Shown here in pieces: positions 1 through 7,426 of a stretch of 13,569 nt of DNA; the stretch's first letter is position 1; every line of letters begins with the position of its first letter. The stretch covers positions 1 to 13,569 of the forward strand of contig JAGNTI010000017.1 of assembly GCA_017987615.1 (NCBI GenBank), given 5' to 3'. The notes under the pieces are model-generated. The model ran no database searches, was not told where the DNA came from, and was given only the letters and a program-made list of their open reading frames with translations. The DNA is from Sediminibacterium sp. GTDB taxonomy: Bacteria; Bacteroidota; Bacteroidia; Chitinophagales; Chitinophagaceae. The position numbers and the translations under genes were made by a program.

Positions 1-1706
1 AAGAATTTAATGAAGAACAACAAATGGTAAAAGACATGTGTGATCAATTTATTGACACAGAAATTTTACCTATCGTAGATCGTATCGATAAACTAGAGCC
101 AGGGTTAATGCCATCACTGATGGAAAAGGCAGGTGAGCAGGGGCTTTTGTCTACTTCTTGTCCCGAAGAATATGGTGGACTCGGTAAAGATTTTATTACC
201 TCTACCATTGTAAATGAAGCGCTGGGCGGTGGCTATTCTTTTTCTGTAGCCATTGCTGCACACACAGGTATTGGTACACTTCCAATTTTATATTTTGGTA
301 ATGACGAGCAAAAACAAAAATACATTCCTAAGCTAGCAAGTGGTGAATGGAAAGGAGCGTATGGTTTAACAGAACCCAATAGTGGTAGTGACGCACTCAG
401 TGCAAAAACTACAGCGGTACTTTCTGCTGACGGGCAGCACTATATTTTAAATGGTCAAAAGTGTTGGATTACCAACGGTGGTTTTGCAGACGTATACACT
501 GTTTTTGCAAAAATTGACGGTGAAAAATTTACTGGTTTTATTGTAGAAAAAGGTACTGAAGGATTTACGCAAGGACCCGAAGAACATAAAATGGGAATCA
601 AAGGATCTTCTACGGTTCAACTCTATTTTCAAGACTGCAAAGTGCCTGTGGGTAACGTTTTGGGCGAAATAGGCAAAGGCCATATCATTGCATTTAACGT
701 GTTAAATATTGGCCGTTTAAAATTATGCGCAGCAACTCTAGGTGGTGCAAAAAGAGCAACCACGGTGAGTGTGCAGTATGCAAAAACTAGAGAACAATTT
801 AAATTACCGATTGCAAAATTTGGCGCCATCAAACATAAAATGGCGGAGATGGCAATTAAAATGTGGGTGTGTGAAGCGGGTCTTTACCGAACTGCAAAAT
901 GGATTGATGATAAAGAACATGCATTACTACAAGAAGGAAAAACATTTGCGCAAGCATTACTAGGTGCCGCAGAAGAGTATGCTATTGAGTGTGCGATGTT
1001 AAAAGTATTTGGTAGCGAAGTGTTGGATTTTGTTGTTGACGAAGGCGTTCAAATACATGGTGGTAATGGCTTTAGTGATGAATATCAAATTTCAAAAGGA
1101 TATCGTGATAGCAGAATCAACCGCATTTACGAAGGCACCAATGAAATTAACCGTTTGCTTACAGTAGACATGGTTTTAAAGCGCGCAATGAAAGGAAAGC
1201 TTGATTTAATGACTCCAGCTATGGCGGTTCAAAAAGAACTGATGAGTATTCCTGATTTTGGTGATACCGATGATGCGCCGTTTGCAAAAGAAATTAAATA
1301 TATCAAAAACTTTAAGAAGGCTATATTAATGGTAGCAGGTGCTGCCGTGCAAAAGCTTATGATGCAACTTGAAAAAGAACAGGAAGTATTAATGAATATT
1401 GCGGACATGGCTATCGAAGTATTTCATACCGAGAGTGCACTACTTCGTGTTATGAAACTTGCTCAAAAAAATGGGGAAGAAGCTACTAGCTTGCAAGCAG
1501 ATATTATGCGTACTTATTTATACGACGCTGCCGATAAAATCAATAAAGCAGGGAAAGACGCCCTCAATAGTTTTGCTGACGGTGATGAACTTCGTATGAT
1601 GCATATTGGTCTTAAGCGTTTTACCAAAGTTGATCCATACAATACCAAAGAGGCTCGACGCCGAATTGCAGACAAATTGATTGCAGATGATGGTTATAAA
1701 TTTTAA
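1..1706 (+). CDS. Acyl-CoA dehydrogenase (long FadE/VLCAD-like type), 5' partial
   Basis: FAD-dependent enzyme that introduces the alpha,beta double bond into acyl-CoA, the first step of fatty acid beta-oxidation, passing electrons to ETF. The open frame runs to the left edge (codons before the ATG at 24 read EFNEEQQ), so the true start is outside the window; positions 1-2 are the tail of a split codon. Counting from the Met at 24, family signature 1 (GLTEPNSGSD) is at about 114-123, the FAD-side WIT motif at 148-150, signature 2 (QIHGGNGF) at 343-350, and the catalytic glutamate in IYEGTNEINR at 370. About 190 residues follow that motif, the extended C-terminal part seen in VLCAD-like enzymes rather than in short and medium-chain ones of about 380-400 residues. 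The AhpD-like gene starts 11 nt after the stop, so the two are probably co-transcribed. Chain-length preference cannot be read from the sequence. Confidence 0.95.
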   Translation, partial: EFNEEQQMVKDMCDQFIDTEILPIVDRIDKLEPGLMPSLMEKAGEQGLLSTSCPEEYGGLGKDFITSTIVNEALGGGYSFSVAIAAHTGIGTLPILYFGNDEQKQKYIPKLASGEWKGAYGLTEPNSGSDALSAKTTAVLSADGQHYILNGQKCWITNGGFADVYTVFAKIDGEKFTGFIVEKGTEGFTQGPEEHKMGIKGSSTVQLYFQDCKVPVGNVLGEIGKGHIIAFNVLNIGRLKLCAATLGGAKRATTVSVQYAKTREQFKLPIAKFGAIKHKMAEMAIKMWVCEAGLYRTAKWIDDKEHALLQEGKTFAQALLGAAEEYAIECAMLKVFGSEVLDFVVDEGVQIHGGNGFSDEYQISKGYRDSRINRIYEGTNEINRLLTVDMVLKRAMKGKLDLMTPAMAVQKELMSIPDFGDTDDAPFAKEIKYIKNFKKAILMVAGAAVQKLMMQLEKEQEVLMNIADMAIEVFHTESALLRVMKLAQKNGEEATSLQADIMRTYLYDAADKINKAGKDALNSFADGDELRMMHIGLKRFTKVDPYNTKEARRRIADKLIADDGYKF

Positions 1707-1717
1707 TACATTTGCTT

Positions 1718-2062
1718 ATGGACAATTCAATACAGGAGTTTAATGACTATCGTCAAAAAATGAATGATGTCATTTTAAGCAAAGACAACCTCGTTTTAAA
1801 ACGTTTGTGGAACCTAGACACCAATACCTATGATGATGGTGCGCTCGACAAAAAAACTAAGGAAATGCTTGGCCTAGTGGCTAGTATGGTGCTTAGGTGC
1901 GACGATTGTATCAAATACCATCTTCAAAAATGCCACGAACTGGGCCTTTCCACGGCCGAAGTCTATGAAATTTTTGCTGTAGCCAATATTGTTGGGGGTA
2001 CGATTGTGATACCCCATACCCGCAGAGGCGCCGAATTTTGGGAAGCCCTAGTAAATGGGTAA
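1718..2062 (+). CDS. AhpD-like / carboxymuconolactone decarboxylase family protein
   Basis: Small all-helical protein of 114 residues. It carries the AhpD-type redox motif CDDCIKYH (Cys61, Cys64, His68), in which the two cysteines form a dithiol/disulfide and the histidine assists proton transfer, followed by the family's G-x-(T/S)-x-x-E-(V/I) helix and a VGG turn near 92-94. True carboxymuconolactone decarboxylases lack this CxxC, so a thiol oxidoreductase or peroxidase role is more likely than ring-cleavage chemistry. I chose the ATG at 1718 over an in-frame TTG at 1712, which would add only Met-Leu. It sits 11 nt after the acyl-CoA dehydrogenase and 64 nt before the oxidoreductase beta subunit, inside what looks like one transcription unit. 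The physiological substrate is unknown; a role in protecting the neighbouring iron-sulfur/flavin enzymes from oxidants is only a guess. Confidence 0.88.
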   Translation: MDNSIQEFNDYRQKMNDVILSKDNLVLKRLWNLDTNTYDDGALDKKTKEMLGLVASMVLRCDDCIKYHLQKCHELGLSTAEVYEIFAVANIVGGTIVIPHTRRGAEFWEALVNG

Positions 2063-2085
2063 AAATTTTACCTTCTGTATTAAAT

Positions 2086-2100
2086 TTAGTCGGACCTTTG
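2086..2100 (+). promoter_or_regulatory. Weak candidate internal promoter for korB
   Basis: GACCTTTG at 2093-2100 differs at one position from the Bacteroidota -7 box TAnnTTTG and lies 26 nt before the korB start. No clear TTTG -33 box stands 19-21 nt upstream, so this may be chance; read-through from the upstream genes would serve equally well. Confidence 0.2.
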
Positions 2101-2126
2101 GTGACCATTCATTCAAATAATACCAG

Positions 2127-3167
2127 ATGTCTACCGATACTACTATAGAGGCTCCAATTTTAACCGCCAAAGATTTTGCCACCGACCAAGAAGTTAGATG
2201 GTGTCCGGGTTGTGGCGATTATTCTATTTTGGCGCAGGTTCAAAAAGTGATGCCCAATATTGGGGTTCCCAAAGAAAACATTGTTATTATTAGCGGCATT
2301 GGTTGTAGTAGTCGTTTCCCTTATTACATGAACACTTTTGGTATGCACTCCATTCATGGACGTGCAACGGCTATTGCTAGTGGCTTAAAAGCAACTAGGC
2401 CCGAACTCAGTGTTTGGATTGTTACTGGAGATGGTGATAGTTTAAGTATTGGCGGTAACCATACCATTCATTTGTTGCGTCGAAATTTTGACGTAAACAT
2501 CATGATGTTTAACAATCAAATTTATGGTTTAACAAAAGGGCAGTATTCACCAACTTCCGAAGAACATAAGATTACAAAAAGTACGCCTTACGGAAGTATC
2601 GATCATCCATTTAACCCTGCTGCATTAGCGCTTGGCGCAGATGCTAGTTTTATTGCGCGCAGTATGGATCGTGACCCTAAGCATTTACAAGCCATGCTTA
2701 CACGTTCACATCAGCACAGAGGCGCTTCATTTTTAGAGATCTATCAAAACTGCAACATCTTTAACGATGGCGCTTTTGAAATATTTACAGAAAAATCAAC
2801 CAAGCAGGAAGAGGCTTTATTTTTAGAACAAGGCAAGCCATTAATTTTTGGTGCTAACGCAGACAAGGGTATCAAATTTGATGGTCTAAAACCTGTGGTT
2901 GTTTCACTTGGTGATGGAGTTAGTGCCGATGACTTATGGATCCACGACGAAAGAGATTTTTATAAAGCGCAGGTGCTGGTTCGTTTATTTGATTCGCCCA
3001 CTAAACCGGACGGACATTTTCCAAGACCTTTTGGTGTATTCTTTGAAACAGATAGAGCATGTTACGAAGACGTAATGGCTATGCAAATTGAAGAAGTGAT
3101 TGCTACTAAAGGTAAAGGCGATTTGGATAAAATGCTACGTGGCCGCGAAGTGTGGGAGATTCTATAA
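2127..3167 (+). CDS. korB: 2-oxoacid:ferredoxin oxidoreductase, beta subunit (KorB-like)
   Basis: Thiamine-pyrophosphate and [4Fe-4S] subunit of a two-subunit 2-oxoacid (typically 2-oxoglutarate) oxidoreductase, which decarboxylates the oxoacid to its acyl-CoA with ferredoxin as electron acceptor; cytoplasmic. The 346-residue length fits the beta subunit. The cluster-ligand cysteines are visible as CPGCG (Cys26, Cys29), GIGCSS (Cys60) and QNCNIF (Cys209). The TPP/Mg motif is GDGDSLSIGG at 101-110 with NNQIYGLTKGQ at 129-139. It ends one base before the ATG of the next gene, so coupling is likely. The alpha subunit (gamma/alpha fusion carrying the CoA and pyrimidine-binding domains) is needed for activity but is not in the window; it may lie upstream of the acyl-CoA dehydrogenase or elsewhere. 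Substrate (2-oxoglutarate rather than pyruvate or branched oxoacids) is inferred from overall resemblance. Confidence 0.93.
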   Translation: MSTDTTIEAPILTAKDFATDQEVRWCPGCGDYSILAQVQKVMPNIGVPKENIVIISGIGCSSRFPYYMNTFGMHSIHGRATAIASGLKATRPELSVWIVTGDGDSLSIGGNHTIHLLRRNFDVNIMMFNNQIYGLTKGQYSPTSEEHKITKSTPYGSIDHPFNPAALALGADASFIARSMDRDPKHLQAMLTRSHQHRGASFLEIYQNCNIFNDGAFEIFTEKSTKQEEALFLEQGKPLIFGANADKGIKFDGLKPVVVSLGDGVSADDLWIHDERDFYKAQVLVRLFDSPTKPDGHFPRPFGVFFETDRACYEDVMAMQIEEVIATKGKGDLDKMLRGREVWEIL

Positions 3168-3168
3168 G

Positions 3169-3777
3169 ATGTTATTAGAAATACACCCTAACAACCCCAA
3201 TCCGCGACATATTGCTACTGTAGTGGACTGCCTTAAAAGTGGCGGTATCATTGCATATCCCACCGATACCATATACGGTTTAGGTTGTGATATTTTTCAG
3301 CCTAAAGCCATCGAAAAAATTGCACAAATAAAGGGGGTAGATCCAGCCAAAGCGCAACTTAGTTTTGTTTGTGCTGACCTTTCTGATTTAAGTAAATACG
3401 CCAAGTCTATTTCAACGCCACTATACCGGCTGTTAAAAAATTATTTACCTGGTCCATTCACTTTTATTTTGCCAGCAAGTAAGCAGGTACCCAAGCTTTT
3501 GCAAAACAAAAAAAATACCATCGGGCTTCGTATTCCTGATAATACAATTGCTAGTGCTATTGTTGCTGCACTAGAACATCCCATTTTATCTGCTTCTTTA
3601 CCTGGTGAGATGGTAGAAGACTACACCGATCCATATGTGATTCATGAAAATTTTGAAAAGCTTGTTGACATTGTTATTGATGGCGGCATAGGCGGCATGA
3701 TTCCTTCTACTATTGTTGATTGCACCACCGATGATTACACCGTTATTAGAGAAGGTGCGGGGGCGTGGGAAGGATAG
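3169..3777 (+). CDS. yciO: YciO/Sua5/YrdC-family protein (threonylcarbamoyl-AMP synthase-like)
   Basis: YrdC-fold protein of 202 residues. TsaC/Sua5 members make threonylcarbamoyl-AMP for t6A37 modification of tRNA; this one resembles the YciO branch along its whole length: N-terminal IHPNNPNPR, the nucleotide-site strand [13 protein letters not shown] (28-40), [14 protein letters not shown] (64-77), PGPFTFIL (94-101), IGLRIPDN (118-125) and the C-terminal PSTIVD and REGAG. In TsaC/Sua5 a KxR motif helps bind substrate; here the corresponding residues read K55-G-V57, so the arginine is missing. General annotation pipelines would label it L-threonylcarbamoyladenylate synthase, which may overstate the evidence. 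The ATG at 3169 is one base after the korB stop; a longer reading starting inside korB adds 23 unlike residues. Its last 32 bases overlap the 3' end of rnhB on the other strand. Confidence 0.88.
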   Translation: MLLEIHPNNPNPRHIATVVDCLKSGGIIAYPTDTIYGLGCDIFQPKAIEKIAQIKGVDPAKAQLSFVCADLSDLSKYAKSISTPLYRLLKNYLPGPFTFILPASKQVPKLLQNKKNTIGLRIPDNTIASAIVAALEHPILSASLPGEMVEDYTDPYVIHENFEKLVDIVIDGGIGGMIPSTIVDCTTDDYTVIREGAGAWEG

Positions 3778-4342
3778 CAAAACTTTTTCTATGATGTTCG
3801 CATAAGCCGTGTACTTCAATAGCCGCGCGGTGCACAGCCGTTCCGTATCCTTTATTTTTATTCCAACCATACATCGGATATGCCTTATGTAGCTTTTCTA
3901 AATAAGCATCTCTATGAGTTTTTGCTAAAATACTTGCTGCTGCAATCGATGCATATTTTCCATCACCTTTAACAATGCAAGTGTGGGGTATTTTTTTGTA
4001 GGGCTTAAAACGGTTGCCGTCTACAATTAAATATTTTGGCTTTTTTTTGAGCGCTGCAACTGCTAAGTGCATTGCTTTTATAGAAGCTTGTAAAATATTA
4101 ATCTCATCAATTTCTGTGTGTGATACACTTGCAACAGCCCATGCAATGGCTTCTTTTTCGATGATGGGTTTTAATACCGCTCTATTTTTTTCTGTTAGTT
4201 TTTTACTATCATTTAAAAGTGGATGATAAAAGTTAGCGGGTAAAATAACGGCTGCTGCAAATACAGGACCCGCATAACAACCCCTGCCTGCTTCGTCAAG
4301 CCCTGCTTCTAATAGCGCTGTTTGATAGTTTAGTTCTAGCAT
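3746..4342 (-). CDS. rnhB: Ribonuclease HII
   Basis: Endonuclease that cuts the RNA strand of RNA-DNA hybrids and nicks at single ribonucleotides misincorporated in DNA, starting ribonucleotide excision repair. The protein has 198 residues, the usual size for the family. The metal-binding DEDD set is present: Asp16-Glu17 in LDEAGRG, Asp108 in IVDGN, and Asp127 in [23 protein letters not shown] at 45-50 and the GYGT loop at 165-168 are also typical, the latter contacting the RNA-DNA junction. I chose the ATG at 4342; an in-frame TTG at 4360 would add six residues not expected in the family. The gene is divergent from ctaA (72-bp gap) and convergent with yciO, overlapping it by 32 bp, with no terminator between. 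Confidence 0.96.
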   Translation of the reverse strand: MLELNYQTALLEAGLDEAGRGCYAGPVFAAAVILPANFYHPLLNDSKKLTEKNRAVLKPIIEKEAIAWAVASVSHTEIDEINILQASIKAMHLAVAALKKKPKYLIVDGNRFKPYKKIPHTCIVKGDGKYASIAAASILAKTHRDAYLEKLHKAYPMYGWNKNKGYGTAVHRAAIEVHGLCEHHRKSFAILPTPPHLL

Positions 4343-4401
4343 GGTGCCGGGGTTCCACAATTTGATGCAAAATAGGTAAAAAATAAGATGTATCTAAATC
4401 A

Positions 4402-4409
4402 TACCTTTG
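4402..4409 (+). promoter_or_regulatory. Promoter -7 box of ctaA
   Basis: TACCTTTG is a perfect match to the Bacteroidota -7 element TAnnTTTG recognised by the primary sigma factor. The ATG of ctaA begins only 5 nt after the final G, about where transcription should start, so the mRNA may have no or almost no leader. I see no good TTTG -33 box 19-21 nt upstream. Confidence 0.65.
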
Positions 4410-4414
4410 CATAA

Positions 4415-5497
4415 ATGAATACTGCAAATCGTTCTAACAAATTGGTAGCAACCTGGCTTTTACTAGGTGTTGTTATGACCATTATTCAATTTGTGCTTGG
4501 TGGTGTTACGCGCTTAACTGGCAGTGGACTTTCTATTACCGAATGGGAAGTGATAACGGGTGCCTTACCACCACTTTCTGAGGAGGCCTGGTTAATCGAG
4601 TTTGCGAAATACAAACAAACGCCACAGTTTCAGTTACTCAATTTTGAATTTGACTTACAAAATTTCAAATACATATTTTTTTGGGAATGGTTCCACCGTT
4701 TATGGGCCCGAATCATTGGTCTTGTTTTTGCGGGTGGATTTATTTGGTTTTTAGTGGCCAAGCATTTTAAAAAAGAAATGATTAAGCCACTGGTGATATT
4801 ATTTTTTTTAGGCATCATGCAAGGAGCTATTGGTTGGATTATGGTAGCGAGTGGACTTGAGGGTGATGCAGTATATGTAAAGCCCACGCGCCTTGCCCTG
4901 CATTTTATTTTTGCACTAGGGTTACTCTCTTATACATTTTGGTTTGCACTGCAACTGAGTGTGCCCAAAACGGCCCTTCAAATTTCTGCTGGCATGCACG
5001 AGGCTGTTCAAAAAGCCAAAACACTCAATGTAGCGATTCTTGCACTGCTTGTGCTACAACTCATGTATGGTGCCCTTATGGCGGGCCACAAAGCAGCTAT
5101 GGTAGCACCTACTTGGCCAACCATCAATGGCGATTACGTGCCAACTAATTTATTTTCTGATCCTGTTTTTCTATTAAACTTTATTGAAAATAAAATACTC
5201 GTGCATTTCATGCACCGCGGCATTGCGTATGTTTTATTGGCGCTGGTGATTTACTGGACGGTAAAATTGTATCAAATTAATGGGAGTTCATTTTTTAACC
5301 GTATTAAAATATTTCCATTGCTCCTTGTAGTGCTACAAGTATTATTAGGTATTGCGAGCCTTTTATATGCGCGCAGTATTATTCCTGGTGTATGGGGTAT
5401 TTTTGAATGGATGGCGCAAATACACCAACTGGTGGGTATGAGTTTGCTACTAAGTTTGGTGGCTACTTATTACGTGATGCGGGCACAAACAAAGTAA
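4415..5497 (+). CDS. ctaA: Heme A synthase (COX15/CtaA family)
   Basis: Integral membrane protein that oxidises the C8 methyl of heme O to a formyl group, making heme A for aa3-type cytochrome c oxidase. The 360-residue protein shows eight likely membrane helices at about 11-30, 98-115, 125-145, 160-180, 204-222, 264-284, 298-318 and 334-354, in two four-helix halves. The four heme-ligand histidines of the family are present: His94 (EWFHRLWAR), His163 (LALHFIF), His267 (FMHRGIAY) and His337 (QIHQLVG). The N-terminal motif GGVTRLTGSGLSITEW (29-44), which includes the conserved acidic residue, is characteristic of the COX15 (type 2) group. The heme O synthase partner (CtaB) and oxidase genes are not in the window, so the gene stands alone between two minus-strand units. 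Its last 35 bases overlap the 3' end of the lipid kinase gene. Confidence 0.95.
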   Translation: MNTANRSNKLVATWLLLGVVMTIIQFVLGGVTRLTGSGLSITEWEVITGALPPLSEEAWLIEFAKYKQTPQFQLLNFEFDLQNFKYIFFWEWFHRLWARIIGLVFAGGFIWFLVAKHFKKEMIKPLVILFFLGIMQGAIGWIMVASGLEGDAVYVKPTRLALHFIFALGLLSYTFWFALQLSVPKTALQISAGMHEAVQKAKTLNVAILALLVLQLMYGALMAGHKAAMVAPTWPTINGDYVPTNLFSDPVFLLNFIENKILVHFMHRGIAYVLLALVIYWTVKLYQINGSSFFNRIKIFPLLLVVLQVLLGIASLLYARSIIPGVWGIFEWMAQIHQLVGMSLLLSLVATYYVMRAQTK

Positions 5498-6377
5498 AAT
5501 AATTAGGCAATACTTTAATTGATAAGTGCTGCGCACTAGCTACTGCTTCTCCATCGATATGTAAAGGGGCAAGTTTTAAATTGCTAATTTCTAAACTGGG
5601 TGTTTGAAAGTATACAATGTTTTTGTGCTCCATGTCCTCTACCAACTGCTGCATTTTATTGTTACCACTTAACTGTTTTAAAATAGCGTAGGGTAGTTTT
5701 ACTTTGTGCATTTTTTGTACCACAATAACGTCTAGTAATCCATCATTGAGTTTTGCTTGTGGGGCGATTGTTACATTATTACCAAATTGGTTGCTGTTTG
5801 CAATACTTATTAAAAAAGCGTCTGTAAAAAAACTAAACTCGGGTAGTTTTATTTCAAAACCGTAAGGTTGTGCCTTAAAAAAATGAAGCAAACTTTCTTT
5901 GGTGTAATTGAATAAGCCGCGCTTAGCTTTTCGAGCAAAATTATGCGCAACTTGTGCGTCAAAACCAAGTCCACTTAGCATACAGGAGAATGCATCATTG
6001 ATGGTAAAACCATCTACGGGCATCGTGTTTCCCTCAATAATAACTTGTAATGCTCTTTTAATTTTTGTGGGTATACCCGCAGCTCTAGCGAGTCCATTGC
6101 CGGAGCCTACTGGTAAAATACCAAAGCGAACAGGGAGTGCTGCAAAAGCTTGCACCACTTGGTTAACAGAGCCATCGCCTCCAACAATGACAATATCCGT
6201 AAATCTATCTGCAATCACTTTTTCTTTTAGTAAAGTGTAATTACCCGTTGCATTTGTATAGTCGATTGTAAATAAAAACCCAGCACTGGTTACCTTTTCT
6301 GTAATAAAAGCAATGAGTTTTTCTTTTGTACGCGTCCCTGAAATAGGGTTCACTAAAAATAGCAACTTGCGGTCCAT
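5463..6377 (-). CDS. Diacylglycerol/sphingosine-kinase-like lipid kinase
   Basis: Member of the DAGK catalytic superfamily (DgkB/YegS/sphingosine kinase), which phosphorylates a lipid hydroxyl with ATP; soluble or peripheral at the membrane. From the ATG at 6377 the protein has 304 residues. Visible motifs: NPISGT (10-15), the nucleotide-binding GGDGS (66-70) followed by VNQVV, PVGSGNGLAR (89-98), NSNQFGNN (194-201) and the C-terminal lobe DGLLDV (212-217) and HIDGE (273-277). Most bacterial diacylglycerol kinases read P-x-G-T-x-N-D at the third motif; the GSGN form resembles eukaryotic sphingosine/ceramide kinases. It is the last gene of a three-gene operon. A second ATG at 6389 would overlap the fabH stop by 7 nt and add four residues; I prefer 6377 because family proteins begin just before the first strand, but the choice is not certain. 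The lipid substrate is unknown. Confidence 0.87.
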   Translation of the reverse strand: MDRKLLFLVNPISGTRTKEKLIAFITEKVTSAGFLFTIDYTNATGNYTLLKEKVIADRFTDIVIVGGDGSVNQVVQAFAALPVRFGILPVGSGNGLARAAGIPTKIKRALQVIIEGNTMPVDGFTINDAFSCMLSGLGFDAQVAHNFARKAKRGLFNYTKESLLHFFKAQPYGFEIKLPEFSFFTDAFLISIANSNQFGNNVTIAPQAKLNDGLLDVIVVQKMHKVKLPYAILKQLSGNNKMQQLVEDMEHKNIVYFQTPSLEISNLKLAPLHIDGEAVASAQHLSIKVLPNYFTLFVPASRNK

Positions 6378-6382
6378 GATAT

Positions 6383-7426
6383 TTACCATTTAATAAGCGC
6401 ACTAGCCCAAGTAAATCCACTTCCAAATGCGGCTAAACAAACAAGGTCACCTTCTTTAATTAAATTATTTTCAAAAGCTTCACATAGTGCAATTGGCACA
6501 GAGGCTGCTGTTGTGTTTCCGTACTGCATAATATTATTATACACCTGATCATCCCTAAGACCTAATTTTTGTTGTACAAATTGTGCAATGCGCAAATTGG
6601 CCTGGTGCGGTATAAGCATATTTAAATCAGATGGCGTGTAACCGTTATTCTGTAAGGCTTCTAGTATAACTTCTGGAAATTTTACAATGGCTTTTTTAAA
6701 CACCGATGGACCGTCCATGAATGGAAAATTTTGAGCACTGTCAATCATGTTATGGCTCATAAACATTTGACCAATTTCCGCCTCATCAAAATTTGCGTAC
6801 TCGCCCCAATGATTAGCGTGTGTGCCAGGGTTATACATGGCTAATATTTCTGCAGCTGCACCATCACTATGTAAGTGTGTGCTTAATATGCCCTGACCTT
6901 CACTTGTTGCGGGTTGTAAAACAACGGCGCCAGCGCCGTCACCAAAAATCACAGAAACGTTTCGTCCTCTAGTATTAAAATCAAGTCCAAACGAATGTTT
7001 CTCACTTCCAATAACAAGTATGTTTTTATACATGCCTGTTTTTATAAACTGATCCGCTACACTTAATGCATATACAAATCCACTACACTGGTTTCTAATA
7101 TCCAGTGCGCCAATTTCTTTCATCCCCATGGCTCTTTGTACAAGCACGCCACAGCCCGGAAAATAATAATCCGGAGAGAGTGTTGCAAACACAATAAAGT
7201 CAATGTCTGCAGCTGTAGTGCCCGCTCTTTCGATGGCAATTTTTGCAGCTTCCACCGCCATGGTAGTGGTAGTTTCTTCGGTTCGGTGCGCGTACCTTCT
7301 TTCTTTGATACCTGTTCTTTCCACAATCCATTCGTCACTGGTTTCCATATAGGCAGTGAGGTCTTGATTGGTCACTACATTAGAAGGTAAATATTTTCCA
7401 ATCCCAGCAATTTTACTACTTAGCAT
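6383..7426 (-). CDS. fabH: 3-oxoacyl-ACP synthase III (KAS III, FabH-type)
   Basis: Thiolase-fold condensing enzyme that joins an acyl-CoA primer to malonyl-ACP to start fatty acid synthesis. The 347-residue protein has the KAS III triad Cys114 (RNQCSGF), His274 (IPHQANLRI) and Asn304 (YGNTTAASVP), the N-terminal DEWIVERTGI (31-40), FGDGAGA (161-167) and the C-terminal GSGFTWASALIKW. It is about 30 residues longer than E. coli FabH (317); the extra length lies mainly between about 185 and 235, in the region that shapes the acyl pocket, so primer choice may differ. Bacteroidota often carry more than one KAS III, so this could be the housekeeping FabH or a paralogue for a special lipid. The start overlaps the upstream hydrolase gene by 11 nt and the stop lies 5 nt before (or inside the start of) the lipid kinase, which indicates one operon and translational coupling. 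Confidence 0.92.
   Translation of the reverse strand: MLSSKIAGIGKYLPSNVVTNQDLTAYMETSDEWIVERTGIKERRYAHRTEETTTTMAVEAAKIAIERAGTTAADIDFIVFATLSPDYYFPGCGVLVQRAMGMKEIGALDIRNQCSGFVYALSVADQFIKTGMYKNILVIGSEKHSFGLDFNTRGRNVSVIFGDGAGAVVLQPATSEGQGILSTHLHSDGAAAEILAMYNPGTHANHWGEYANFDEAEIGQMFMSHNMIDSAQNFPFMDGPSVFKKAIVKFPEVILEALQNNGYTPSDLNMLIPHQANLRIAQFVQQKLGLRDDQVYNNIMQYGNTTAASVPIALCEAFENNLIKEGDLVCLAAFGSGFTWASALIKW

Noticed and set aside
3100..3168. Longer yciO start inside korB
   Set aside because: It would add 23 residues encoded by out-of-frame korB sequence; the ATG at 3169 gives the normal family N-terminus.
4343..4380. rnhB promoter with CTATTTTG on the minus strand
   Set aside because: TA and TTTG are separated by one base instead of two, and no -33 box fits; too weak to list.
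6241..6426. Possible small minus-strand gene at the fabH/lipid kinase junction
   Set aside because: It overlaps the ends of two clear genes in another frame, with no family resemblance.
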